DNA from: Alphaproteobacteria bacterium
GTDB taxonomy: Bacteria; Pseudomonadota; Alphaproteobacteria; Rhodobacterales; Rhodobacteraceae
DNA length: 35,053 bases
Assembly (NCBI GenBank): GCA_030424645.1
Contig: JAUHWP010000021.1
Span: 1-35,053, forward strand
Direction of reading: 5' to 3'
The notes under the pieces are model-generated. The model was not told the origin of the DNA, did not search any database, and saw only the letters and a list, made by a program, of their open reading frames with translations. A program made the position numbers and the translations under genes. Position 1 is the stretch's first letter, and each line of letters opens with the position of its first letter. Of the stretch, positions 14,290-22,126 are shown one piece after another.

Positions 14290-15417
14290 ATGACATCTTC
14301 GTTGTTTCCCACTGAACTTCTTCCTGTCGGTGGATATGACTGGCCGCGCGCACCGGCGACAAGCTCGTTGAAAGATGGGTATCGGCGGTTGTGGGAAAAG
14401 CTGCGGGTGCTGGATGATCGCCAGACCGATCTGGCGCCGGACGATCTGGAACGCATGTCGGGATCGCTGATCCCCGACGCGCTGTGGTCGGCGCTGCGTG
14501 CGCATCAGTTCGAGTGTCTGGACAAGGTCTATCTGGAATGGGCAAGGCGCAAGGACGGCCCACATTCCGTTTGCGCATTCGTCATGATGCCCAGCGTTCC
14601 GCAAGACCTGCTGGCCGACTGGACCCGCGACCGGGGGCTGGATCTGGTCGAAGCCGCCGCCGTCCCGTCAGGGCAGACGGCATTGATTGTCCCGGATATT
14701 TCGTCGCTGGTCCGTCGAACGATGGACGGTCGGGCCGCGATGCGGTCCTATCTGGCGGAACTGGACGGTGCATCGCGCAATGTGCTGTTGGGGGTTTCAA
14801 GCTGGACCTGGACCTATCTTGCGCAGACATCCGCCATCGAGGCCGTGGTGTCCGATGCGCGCTGTTTTGCGCCGTTCAGGGACAAGGCCCTGGCCGAACT
14901 GATCAGGGCGCATATGGGGGACGAGGTGCTTAAATCCGCCGCGTCGGGCAACGATATCCTGACCGAGGACGGGGATGGCGACCTGAAGGACAATTATCTG
15001 AAAACCCTTGCCGCGCGTGCCTATGGCTGCCCTTGGGCGGCGATCAGGTTGCTGGACGCAGCGGTGAACCGGGAAGCGGAAACCCAGGATCGGGACAACA
15101 AGGACAAGGACGGCAAGAAGGACGATGACAAGGACGACAAGGCCACATGGCTACAGGATCAGGCCGTGCCGCAATTGCCCGAGCATTTCGAGCGCATCGG
15201 CCATTTCGTGTTGCACGCCTTGTTGATCCATGGCCCCCTGGCGGGCGGGGACCTGGACGCCGTGCTTCCCCTGTCGGTTCCGGTCGGGGTGGCGTCGGCG
15301 TTGGGACGGCTTGGGTTGATCGACGAGGATGCGGGAAAGATCTCGGTTCGGGAAAGCGCCTATCCGCATGTGCGGCGCATTCTGTCCGAAGCGGGACTGC
15401 CGCTTGATCGGCTATAG
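14290..15417 (+). CDS. Protein of unknown function, paired with MscS channel
   Basis: 375 residues from the ATG at 14290; the frame is open further upstream but that part overlaps the divergent promoter. I do not recognise a named family. It is soluble. The N-terminal 100 residues are helical; the centre (about 135-260) has an alternating strand/helix pattern (QTALIVPDISSLVRRTMDG; NVLLGVSSWTWTYLAQTS; CPWAAIRLLDAAVNRE) that loosely resembles the C-terminal half of a STAND/AAA-type ATPase without a P-loop. Then comes a strongly charged Asp/Lys linker (about 262-283) and a C-terminal segment that looks like a winged helix. It ends nine bases before the mscS gene, so it is probably its partner. 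Function is open. Confidence 0.75.
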   Translation: MTSSLFPTELLPVGGYDWPRAPATSSLKDGYRRLWEKLRVLDDRQTDLAPDDLERMSGSLIPDALWSALRAHQFECLDKVYLEWARRKDGPHSVCAFVMMPSVPQDLLADWTRDRGLDLVEAAAVPSGQTALIVPDISSLVRRTMDGRAAMRSYLAELDGASRNVLLGVSSWTWTYLAQTSAIEAVVSDARCFAPFRDKALAELIRAHMGDEVLKSAASGNDILTEDGDGDLKDNYLKTLAARAYGCPWAAIRLLDAAVNREAETQDRDNKDKDGKKDDDKDDKATWLQDQAVPQLPEHFERIGHFVLHALLIHGPLAGGDLDAVLPLSVPVGVASALGRLGLIDEDAGKISVRESAYPHVRRILSEAGLPLDRL

Positions 15418-15426
15418 GGGATTGCA

Positions 15427-16239
15427 ATGGATGCTGAAAGCTATGACCTGACCAGACTGTTCAACGAGCTGACCGGCTGGACGTTCTTGCAGATCGGATT
15501 GGTCGTCCTGCTGTGTTTCCTGCTCTATCATCTGCTGCGCTATGTCGTGCCGAAAGTGGCCGAGCATCTGCCCGCCCGGCTTCGCCTGATTGCTTTGAAC
15601 GTGATCCCGTTGGCCCGGCTGGGCCTGTTCGCGGTCGCGGTGATCCTGATCATTCCCATGGTCTTCAATATCACCCTGAAGAATTTCGTGTTCGTCCTCG
15701 GCACGGTCGGCGTGGCGCTTGGGTTCGCGATCAAGGACTGGGCCACCAGTGCGGTCGCGGGTATCGTGGCCGTTTTCGAGCGCCCCTATCGCTCGGGGGA
15801 CTGGATACGCATCGGCGACGATTACGGCGAGGTGATCGACATCCATACCCGCTCGGTCAAACTGCGCACCGCCGACGACGATGTTGTGACCATCCCGCAT
15901 TCGCGCATCTGGACCGAGAATATCGTCAACGCCAATGACGGGTCCAAGACCCTTATGTGCATTGCCGAATTCATGGTGGCGCCCGATCGACCGACGCCGG
16001 GAATTACCGACATCCTGACGGATGTGGCGCATACCAGCCCCTATCTTGACTGGGCGCGGCCCGTGAAGGTGATTATATGTAACGAGGTTTATGCAACCCG
16101 CGTGCGCCTGAAGGCCTATCCGTTCGAGTTGCGCGACCAGTTCAACTTCACGACAGACCTGACCACGCGTGGGCGGGATGCGTTGATAAACGCCGATATC
16201 AAGATCGTCGCGACCCCAGAATTCGGATCGTATCAATAG
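15427..16239 (+). CDS. Small MscS-family mechanosensitive channel
   Basis: 270 residues. Two N-terminal membrane helices (about 21-43 and 58-78) lead to a pore helix (VFVLGTVGVALGFAIKDWAT, about 88-107) and the MscS beta domain (RSGDWIRIGDDYGEVIDIHT, about 121-140; DDVVTIPHSRIW), followed by a ferredoxin-like cytoplasmic domain. It has no signal peptide or BON domain, unlike the channel at 12621. A good ribosome-binding site (AGGGGA) precedes the ATG at 15427, nine bases after the unknown 375-residue gene, so the two form an operon. It would open on membrane tension, and the upstream partner could regulate gating. Confidence 0.9.
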   Translation: MDAESYDLTRLFNELTGWTFLQIGLVVLLCFLLYHLLRYVVPKVAEHLPARLRLIALNVIPLARLGLFAVAVILIIPMVFNITLKNFVFVLGTVGVALGFAIKDWATSAVAGIVAVFERPYRSGDWIRIGDDYGEVIDIHTRSVKLRTADDDVVTIPHSRIWTENIVNANDGSKTLMCIAEFMVAPDRPTPGITDILTDVAHTSPYLDWARPVKVIICNEVYATRVRLKAYPFELRDQFNFTTDLTTRGRDALINADIKIVATPEFGSYQ

Positions 16240-16280
16240 GCGGGTGCCTGTCCGCAGAAGCATCAAAATCCGGGTGGGCG

Positions 16281-16305
16281 GGAACCAAACGGGCATCCGC
16301 ACGTT
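16281..16305 (+). promoter_or_regulatory. EcfG promoter of the DUF1328 gene
   Basis: GGAAC (16281-16285), 16 bp, CGTT (16302-16305): full consensus match with the GGAACCA extension. It is 39 bp before the ATG at 16344. Confidence 0.85.
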
Positions 16306-16343
16306 CTTCTTTCAAGTGAAAGCAGTTAACAAAGGAGAACCCC

Positions 16344-16502
16344 ATGCTTGGTTGGTCCATCACATTTCTTATCGTTGCCCTGATCGCCGCATTTCTTGGT
16401 TTTGGCGGGATCGCCGGGACCGCGGCGGGCATTGCGAAGATCCTGTTCTTCGTGTTCCTGATCCTGTTCGTCATCACGCTGTTTCGCCGGGCTGCCGGAT
16501 GA
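16344..16502 (+). CDS. DUF1328 (YtjA-like) small membrane protein
   Basis: 52 residues, too short for most gene finders. It has two hydrophobic segments separated by the glycine-rich turn [16 protein letters not shown], the DUF1328/YtjA hallmark, and an RR near the C-terminus. An excellent ribosome-binding site (AAAGGAGA, 16331-16338) sits just before the ATG. Homologues are small inner-membrane peptides induced in general stress; their function is unknown. The EcfG promoter at 16281-16305 is correctly spaced. The 288 bp that follow before exoD show no clear gene. Confidence 0.88.
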   Translation: MLGWSITFLIVALIAAFLGFGGIAGTAAGIAKILFFVFLILFVITLFRRAAG

Positions 16503-16790
16503 AGCGTTTCGAAGCAGGCTGTAGGTCAACGCCATCCTGAAACGCATCGGACCCATCGCGAAACGGCATGGGTTGACAAGCGTCCCCAGATTGGCCCGGT
16601 GGGTAAGCAGGGTCATTTTGGGGGCGCCCGCGCCGTCTGTCCGGGACATATGCGTTCTGACACGCGCTTTCAGCCAGTCAGGCGCAAGTCGGACAAGGTG
16701 GCCGGGTTAAACAGGGCACAGCAGGTCGTGATTGCTGCGCCGCCGCGATTGCGGTCCGTGCAAGGCCCATTGGATGATCAGGGGATGCTC

Positions 16791-17396
16791 ATGAGCGCAG
16801 GATGCGACAAGAAAGCGGACAACCAGATCGCGGATGTTGTCGACATCATACATGATATCCGTGACACGGGCGACGCGTCGGTCGGCGCCATGATCGAACG
16901 GTTGGGGGTCGCGTCCTTCACCCCCATCCTGTTGTTCGTCAGCCTTGTCATCGTCACCCCGCTAAGCGGTGTGCCCGGGTTGTCGTCGGTTTGCGGGGTG
17001 CTGATCGCGATGGTGTCGGCACAGTTGTTGCTGGGTCGTGACAGGCTTTGGCTGCCCGCATTCATTCTGCGCCGTCGCGTGTCGACCCGGAAACTGGATG
17101 CTGCCCTGTCCCGGCTTGAGCGGCCGCTGACATGGGTGCAGCACGTAACCACGCGTCGGTTGGCGGTGCTGACAGCCCGTCCCTTTTCCTATCTGCTTTA
17201 CACGATCTGCTTTCTGTGCGGCGCGGCGATGCCGTTTCTGGAACTCGTCCCGATGACATCTTCGTTGCTGGCGATCGTGGTTGCGCTGCTGTCCATCTCC
17301 CTGATCAGCAGGGACGGTGTCTTTGCCCTGCTGGGATTGACGGCATTGATGACAATCGCGGCGATGGTCGCGTCCGTCGGGCGGTTGCTCAGCTAA
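16791..17396 (+). CDS. exoD: ExoD-family (exopolysaccharide synthesis) membrane protein
   Basis: 201 residues. I chose the ATG at 16791, with CAGGGG seven bases upstream, over the ATG at 16785 and a longer frame opening at 16599. The protein has a short soluble helix (NQIADVVDIIHDIRDTGD), then four or so hydrophobic segments. ExoD (PF06055) features include GDASVGAMIERLGVASFTPILLFVSLVIVTPLSGVPG (in parts), a loop LLLGRDRLWLPAFILRRRV, and the C-terminal pair of helices around LELVPMTSSL. In Sinorhizobium ExoD influences exopolysaccharide synthesis and alkaline tolerance; the mechanism is unclear. It is convergent with the LOV kinase gene 59 bp downstream. No convincing EcfG promoter lies directly before it. 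Confidence 0.85.
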   Translation: MSAGCDKKADNQIADVVDIIHDIRDTGDASVGAMIERLGVASFTPILLFVSLVIVTPLSGVPGLSSVCGVLIAMVSAQLLLGRDRLWLPAFILRRRVSTRKLDAALSRLERPLTWVQHVTTRRLAVLTARPFSYLLYTICFLCGAAMPFLELVPMTSSLLAIVVALLSISLISRDGVFALLGLTALMTIAAMVASVGRLLS

Positions 17397-17455
17397 CACG
17401 CAGGTGTGAACCCTGTGGTGGGCGACGGTGGTTTACAGGGCCTTCTGGATCCGCG

Positions 17456-18466
17456 TTACTTTTCGCCCAAATTAAGCTGCAGCCGGACAGCGGTTCCCGG
17501 ATTGCGCGGCACAATCGTCAGATCGGCGGACAGCGTTTTTGCCATTTGCCGCAAGATCTTGCCGCCCAAACCTGATTTGATCACATCGGTCTGCCCACCG
17601 GACATGCCGCGCCCGTCATCGGCGACCGTGATCGTGACACCATCCGACGCAATCGCCCCCTGCAACGTGATCGTTCCGCCGTTGTCGGCAAAGGCATGTT
17701 GAATCGCGTTGGTGACGATTTCGGCCACCATCATGCCAAGCTGGGTGGCCGTGTCGATGCTGACTTCAACCGGCACGGCGGGAATGTCGCGTTCAAACCC
17801 GACGCGATCTTCAAGATCGGTGACGGTCTCGCAGATCGTGGCGAGGTGGTCGAACAGATCAACCTTGTTGAAATCACCCGGCGCGTCGGCGCCCTGTTCC
17901 ATACCGGCATACAGCGTCTGAAGGGACTGGATGCGGTTCAGCACCGCCCGAAGCCCCTCGGTCTCGCCGCTTTCGCGGATTTGCAGCCGCACCGAAGAAT
18001 GGATCAGCGACAGGTGGTTTTTCAGACGGTGACTCAGCTCGGTCAGGGCGGTGTCGGACTGGCGCTGCGCTTCCAGCAGCGTTTCATAGGGGCTGTTCTC
18101 GATCTGCATCAAAACGCCGGTGAATCGTTGCAGGGCACCGTCGTCGTCACGGATCGGTTTGATCGACAACCGGTTCCAGAAGGTTGTGCCATCGGCACGA
18201 ACATTCAGAAGGTCCGCCGCGATCTCATCTCCGGTCTCAACGGCCCGACGTATGCGCGCAACCTCGTTTGCATCTGTTGTGGGGTGCTGAAGCAGGCGGC
18301 AGTTCTTTCCGATCAGTTGCGTCGGGTCATACCCTGTCAGGTCGCAAAACAGCTCGTTCACGAAGATCAGCGGATTGTCGGGCTGCGTCGGGTCGGTCAG
18401 ACAGGCCGCATAGGGCAGGTCCGACAGGTTCTTGCGCAGCCAGGAATCGTCATAGCACTGGGACAT
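17456..18466 (-). CDS. LOV-domain HWE/HisKA_2 histidine kinase
   Basis: 336 residues from the ATG at 18466; a TTG at 18508 would add 14. The N-terminal LOV domain (about 15-125) has the photoactive cysteine, Cys56, in IGKNCRLLQ, and the flavin-contacting Asn88 and Asn98 (LLNVRADG; FWNRL). The conserved glutamine expected after FVG(V/I) is Leu119 (RFTGVLMQIE). The kinase part has His146 in LSHRLKNHLSLIHS, N-box Asn253 (MVAEIVTNAIQHAF), the G1 box DDGRGM (283-288) and GLGGKIL (299-305), all intact. It should be a soluble blue-light-responsive kinase of the type that feeds PhyR in other alphaproteobacteria. It may thus be a real ATP-competent input for the stress pathway of this window. Confidence 0.93.
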   Translation of the reverse strand: MSQCYDDSWLRKNLSDLPYAACLTDPTQPDNPLIFVNELFCDLTGYDPTQLIGKNCRLLQHPTTDANEVARIRRAVETGDEIAADLLNVRADGTTFWNRLSIKPIRDDDGALQRFTGVLMQIENSPYETLLEAQRQSDTALTELSHRLKNHLSLIHSSVRLQIRESGETEGLRAVLNRIQSLQTLYAGMEQGADAPGDFNKVDLFDHLATICETVTDLEDRVGFERDIPAVPVEVSIDTATQLGMMVAEIVTNAIQHAFADNGGTITLQGAIASDGVTITVADDGRGMSGGQTDVIKSGLGGKILRQMAKTLSADLTIVPRNPGTAVRLQLNLGEK

Positions 18467-18651
18467 CGAACGACCTGCTCTGGTTACTGACGCCCAATGG
18501 TCCCACAAGGGATCGTCGGGCGCGAAATCGAATATGATCTGGTGGCATACAGACCGTTGACCCGCATCGCTTTTCTGCGTGCAGACGGAACGAAGATACC
18601 CGCACTGGAAGATGTCCCGGAAACCAGTGCCGGGTCAAGCGTTTGGCCGGA

Positions 18652-19071
18652 TCAACCGGGTCTGTCGGCGATTGCCGAGGCTGCTTCGGCCAAAGTCAGC
18701 TCGCGCAGGCCGACGGTGCCGATCAACTTGTCGTCTTCGATGACCAGCGCGACATCAAGGTTCAACCGGGTCAGCAGACGAATGGCATAGCGCGCCTGCA
18801 TGTTGCCCGAAAGATTGATCGCCGGCTTTTCCATCACCTCGTAAACGCTGACCCGCGAGGGTGCGCGGTTCCGGGCAAAGACCTGGCGCGCAATCATGCC
18901 GAGGGTCAGGACGCCGTATTCGTCATCGGGCGATCGTTTCTCGATCACCATCGTGTCGTGACCGGATGCTTCGAATATCCGCATCGCGTCGGCGACCGAC
19001 GCCAACCCGTTGATGACATGGGGGTCCTCTTGCACCGCATCGCGGACGCGGGTTTCCTCTGGCTGGCTCAT
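18652..19071 (-). CDS. CBS-domain protein (stand-alone pair)
   Basis: 139 residues, soluble, essentially two tandem CBS motifs. The first (about 10-60) reads VRDAVQEDPHVINGLASVADAMRIF in parts, with TMVIEKRSPDDEYGVLTLGMIARQ; the second (about 75-130) has VMEKPAINLSGNMQARYAIRLL, DVALVIEDDKLIGTVGLREL. Such pairs bind adenine nucleotides (ATP, AMP, c-di-AMP or SAM) and regulate a partner. Its start overlaps the stop of the PII-like gene by four bases (ATGA). It is last in the four-gene operon beginning at 21003, so the likely target is the DUF1538 transporter pair. Confidence 0.88.
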   Translation of the reverse strand: MSQPEETRVRDAVQEDPHVINGLASVADAMRIFEASGHDTMVIEKRSPDDEYGVLTLGMIARQVFARNRAPSRVSVYEVMEKPAINLSGNMQARYAIRLLTRLNLDVALVIEDDKLIGTVGLRELTLAEAASAIADRPG

Positions 19072-19421
19072 AGCTCGTCCTTCTCTAGCGAGGCTTTCAG
19101 CGCCTGGACCTGCGTTTCAAGGCCGATGGCGTCTTCGATGTCGATCTGGAACACCACGCCGCGGCCCGGTTCCTTCAGGAACTCGCCTGCGGTGCTGATG
19201 GTTTCAAGAATATTGGCGGCAAGGTGTTCCTCGACCAGGAACAGCGCCATGTCCCGCTGTCCGGCGACCGTAAGGCCAAGAAAGGTCTTTTTCTTTTCCA
19301 GCCCTTCGCCGCGAACGCTGGTGATGACGGTCGCCCCGGTCGCCCCCGCGCCGCGCGCCGCGTCGACAATGACGTCCGTATAAGCATCCTGCGCCAGCGA
19401 GATGATCAGTTTGAACTTCAT
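19068..19421 (-). CDS. PII-like signalling protein
   Basis: 117 residues. The start ([33 protein letters not shown]) and the following SVRGEGLEKKKTFLGL correspond to strand 1, helix 1 and the B/T-loop region of PII proteins (compare GMTVSDVKGFGRQKG in GlnB). Later GRGVVFQIDIEDAIGL matches the last strand. The canonical uridylylated tyrosine region is absent, so it belongs to the wider PII-like superfamily (as with SbtB or CutA-like regulators) rather than GlnB/GlnK. These trimers bind nucleotides and dock on a membrane transporter. It overlaps by four bases both the upstream DUF1538 gene and the downstream CBS gene, strongly implying it regulates that transporter. Confidence 0.85.
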   Translation of the reverse strand: MKFKLIISLAQDAYTDVIVDAARGAGATGATVITSVRGEGLEKKKTFLGLTVAGQRDMALFLVEEHLAANILETISTAGEFLKEPGRGVVFQIDIEDAIGLETQVQALKASLEKDEL

Positions 19422-20200
19422 TGGATGTCCTCCGTTTTTGCATTTGGCACGCGTGGCCGGGAACGTCTGGCGTCATTCCACGCTACCAGTTGCGCATAGC
19501 CCATGACGGTGATCATGGGAAACAGGCTGGCCAGCGCGATCAGGCCGAACCCGTCCAGCGCAGGGCTGCGGCCCGGCACGGTCGAGGCCAGCCCAAGCCC
19601 AAGGGCCGCCACCAGCGGCACCGTGACCGTCGATGTCGTGACCCCGCCGCTGTCATAAGCCAGCGGAACGATGGTTTTCGGGGCGAAGAAGGTTTGAACG
19701 ATGACGATGGTGTAGCCCACGATCATATAAAGATAGAGCGGTGTGCCCGTCACAATCCGGTAGGTGCCGAAGACAAGGCTGAGCGCGACGCCCAGTGCCA
19801 CCGCTATGCGCAAGCCCCATTCCTTGATCGTCCCGCCCGAAACCTCGCGGGCCTTGATCGCCACCGCGATCAGCGACGGCTCGGCAATGGTGGTTGAAAA
19901 GCCGATGGCAAAGGCGAACAGATAGGTCCAGCCATGGGCGGTCCAGTCCGTCGGGTCGCCCAGAAATGTCGGGTCGGTCAGTTGGCGGGCCATCGCCTCG
20001 CCCAGCGGGAACAGGGCTTCCTTCAGACCGAACAGGAACAGGCCCAGCCCCAGCACGACATAGACGCCGCCCACCAGCACGCTGCGCAGATGGGGCACGG
20101 GTTTGCGCAGCACGACGGCCTGAAAGAAGATCAGCACCGCAAGGATCGGCAAAACGTCCTTGATGGTCGCGGCGAATGTGGTCAGCAATTCCTGTATCAT
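19418..20200 (-). CDS. DUF1538 membrane protein, second subunit (UmpAB-type)
   Basis: 260 residues with about six or seven hydrophobic segments. It contains the two DUF1538 signatures, [16 protein letters not shown] (about 99-114) and [20 protein letters not shown] (about 182-201), also present in its neighbour at 20197-21003. The ATG at 20200 overlaps the neighbour's stop by four bases. From memory, a DUF1538 pair from Halomonas (UmpAB) has been described as a two-component Na+(Li+,K+)/H+ antiporter; I infer the same general role here. The paired [11 protein letters not shown] and TT-AEP elements look like the two inverted or duplicated halves of a transport site. The C-terminal tail is basic and its stop overlaps the PII-like gene start. 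Confidence 0.85.
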   Translation of the reverse strand: MIQELLTTFAATIKDVLPILAVLIFFQAVVLRKPVPHLRSVLVGGVYVVLGLGLFLFGLKEALFPLGEAMARQLTDPTFLGDPTDWTAHGWTYLFAFAIGFSTTIAEPSLIAVAIKAREVSGGTIKEWGLRIAVALGVALSLVFGTYRIVTGTPLYLYMIVGYTIVIVQTFFAPKTIVPLAYDSGGVTTSTVTVPLVAALGLGLASTVPGRSPALDGFGLIALASLFPMITVMGYAQLVAWNDARRSRPRVPNAKTEDIQ

Positions 20201-21003
20201 TGCATGGCCCCCACAATTCCGAAGCCCAGCACGAAGACGATGGGCAAAAGGCTGGCAAAGGCGACCAGGCCGAACCCGTCGATCATCGGGTTGCGGCCCT
20301 TGATGACACTGGCCAGACCGACCCCTAGCGCTGTGGTCAGGGGCACCGTCACGGTCGAGGTCGTAACCCCGCCACTGTCATAGGCGATGCCGATGATCTC
20401 GGCCGGGGCAAAGGCCGTCAGGATGACGACCAGCACATAGCCGCCGATGATCAGATAGTGGATCGGCCAGCCCAGAAGGATGCGCATGACGCCGATGACA
20501 AGCGATGACCCGACGGCTGCGGCCACCGTGTATCGCAACGCGTTGGCATAGCTCGTCTGCTCGGCCTGGCTGGCCCCGACCGCGCCGATATCGGCCATCA
20601 CCCGCGCAGCCTCGCGGCTGACGGCGATCAGGGCGGGTTCGGCGACGGTGGTGCCGAACCCAAGCGAGAAGGCGAACAGCAACAGCCAGAACAGGCTGCC
20701 CTTGTTGGCAAAGGCGTCGGCCAGGGATTCGCCGATGGGAAACAGGGCAAGCTCCAGCCCGCGAATGAAGATCGCAAGCCCGGCCATGACAAACAGAAGA
20801 CCGATCAGCTTGGTGCCGATGTCATCCATGGGCTGGCGCAGGATCAGGAACTGGAACACCGCAACAACCCCGACAATGGGCGCCAGATCGCGCGCGGTTC
20901 CAAGCGTCAGATGTGCAAGTGATTTGAACTCGTCCAGCAACGGATACCTGCCATTTCGTCGGATCAAAAGGCGGGCCTGTCGAACCGCGGCTTCCGTCAC
21001 CAT
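20197..21003 (-). CDS. DUF1538 membrane protein, first subunit (UmpAB-type)
   Basis: 268 residues, about six or seven membrane segments after a soluble 35-residue N-terminus. Signatures [16 protein letters not shown] (about 114-129) and [20 protein letters not shown] (about 206-225) are nearly the same as in the 19418 protein, so the two are paralogous and probably form a heteromer. It also has [17 protein letters not shown], matching [17 protein letters not shown] in the partner. It opens a four-gene operon with 4-bp overlaps at every junction (DUF1538, DUF1538, PII-like, CBS). The 99-bp gap upstream contains only a weak EcfG-like promoter (21073-21097). No strong ribosome-binding site is visible at 21003. 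Confidence 0.85.
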   Translation of the reverse strand: MVTEAAVRQARLLIRRNGRYPLLDEFKSLAHLTLGTARDLAPIVGVVAVFQFLILRQPMDDIGTKLIGLLFVMAGLAIFIRGLELALFPIGESLADAFANKGSLFWLLLFAFSLGFGTTVAEPALIAVSREAARVMADIGAVGASQAEQTSYANALRYTVAAAVGSSLVIGVMRILLGWPIHYLIIGGYVLVVILTAFAPAEIIGIAYDSGGVTTSTVTVPLTTALGVGLASVIKGRNPMIDGFGLVAFASLLPIVFVLGFGIVGAMQ

Positions 21004-21072
21004 GTCATGTCGGGATTACACTAGAACCCAGCCCGCGCGCTTACAATTCGGTTGTCGGTCGGATCGCCTGAC

Positions 21073-21097
21073 AACAAGGCCGGTGTTGCCCATTTCC
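21073..21097 (-). promoter_or_regulatory. Weak EcfG-like promoter candidate before the DUF1538 operon
   Basis: Minus strand GGAAA (21097-21093), 16 bp, TGTT (21076-21073), one base off in each box. It lies in the only intergenic space upstream of the four-gene operon, 70 bp before its start. Two mismatches make this a candidate only. Confidence 0.3.
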
Positions 21098-21102
21098 GGC
21101 AT

Positions 21103-22011
21103 TCAGGCCTTTTGCGAGAAAGGATCCTTTGCGGTGTGCAACCTGAGATGCCGCATAAAGGCCCGCGCAGCGCCCGAGACCGGCCTGTCATCCGACGCGA
21201 CGAAATAGCTGCGATATTCGATCTGCGAGGCAAACGGCCGGAACACCACATCGTCCGAGCGGTATTGCACGATGGGAAACGGGTTCACGATGGTCAGCCC
21301 CAACCCCTCTTTCGCCAGGTCTACCGCCGCGAACGAGGTCGACGCCTCGGCCACGATGCGCGGTGTGCTGCGGTCGGCCTGAAGGACCTTGTCAAGCTGG
21401 GCCCGCCGTGCGTGGCGGTGCGTCAGGGCCACCAGGGCCTGATTGTGCAGGTCGATGGGATGGATGATCGGCCTGTCGGCAAGCGGATGATCATGTGGCA
21501 TCGCGCAGACGGCGGTGGCAGACCGATAGGGGGTCAGCTTCACGCCGTTGCGTGACAGTTCGACCCCACTGACCCCCAGATCGAAACGCCGCTCAAGGAT
21601 ACCTCGGATGACATCCTCGGATGGCGCAACCTCAAGGCTGACATAGAAATGCGGGTTGGTTTTCAGGAAGGTGGCAATGTGATGCACCAGGAACCGGTGG
21701 GCATAGGTCGGGGGCGCAATGATGCGCAGGGTTTCCTGCGCCATCTCGGGCGGGCCGTCGATCCGGTCCAGCGCTTCGAACAGCGGGTCAAGGCGACGGT
21801 TCATCTGCACCGCTTCGCTGGTGGGCCGCAGCCGCCCGCCTTCACGTTCGAACAGGATCCTCCCGGTGCGGGCTTCCAGGCTGGCAATCGACCGGCTGAT
21901 CGCGGATTGCGACAGGCCCAGCCGGACAGCGGCTTTCGAGGTCGTGCCGCTTTCCATCAAAGCGCGCAGGGCCTGATATTCGGGCAAACTGTGCCAGGAT
22001 TTCGTCGGCAT
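21103..22011 (-). CDS. LysR-family transcriptional regulator
   Basis: 302 residues, usual LTTR length. The N-terminal winged helix-turn-helix (about 8-66) reads YQALRALMESGTTSKAAVRL, then LSQSAISRSIASLEARTG. The C-terminal ligand-binding domain starts near residue 90 (MAQETLRIIAPPTYAHRF) and keeps the two-lobed pattern. It is transcribed divergently from the dipeptidase and peptide ABC operon, the classic arrangement for a regulator of the divergent genes. An 8-8-8 inverted repeat at 22045-22068 lies in the shared 115-bp gap and is the best operator candidate. The ligand is probably a peptide, amino acid or derivative, inferred only from the neighbours. Confidence 0.93.
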   Translation of the reverse strand: MPTKSWHSLPEYQALRALMESGTTSKAAVRLGLSQSAISRSIASLEARTGRILFEREGGRLRPTSEAVQMNRRLDPLFEALDRIDGPPEMAQETLRIIAPPTYAHRFLVHHIATFLKTNPHFYVSLEVAPSEDVIRGILERRFDLGVSGVELSRNGVKLTPYRSATAVCAMPHDHPLADRPIIHPIDLHNQALVALTHRHARRAQLDKVLQADRSTPRIVAEASTSFAAVDLAKEGLGLTIVNPFPIVQYRSDDVVFRPFASQIEYRSYFVASDDRPVSGAARAFMRHLRLHTAKDPFSQKA

Positions 22012-22044
22012 GGCGCGCTTTCTTCATATCCATCATCACTTCAT

Positions 22045-22068
22045 GAGAAAATATCATGCAATTTTCTC
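22045..22068. promoter_or_regulatory. Candidate LysR operator (inverted repeat)
   Basis: GAGAAAAT (22045-22052), eight bases, ATTTTCTC (22061-22068), a perfect inverted repeat in the gap between the LysR gene and the dipeptidase operon. A related half-site (GAGATTCTC) follows about 10 bp later, as LysR activators often use two adjacent sites. Confidence 0.6.
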
Positions 22069-22126
22069 TCGTCTATGAGATTCTCTGACATAAGCTGGCG
22101 CGGTGTTGCCTTGGGGGAAAGCAGAC

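Noticed and set aside
17409-17450. Inverted repeat CCCTGT...ACAGGG between exoD and the LOV kinase gene
   Set aside because: Six-base arms with an 18-base loop and no U run; too weak to call a terminator.
18619-18643. GGAAA-N16-CGTT on the plus strand
   Set aside because: One mismatch in the -35 box and no plus-strand gene follows; it points into antisense of the CBS gene, so I do not call it an EcfG promoter.
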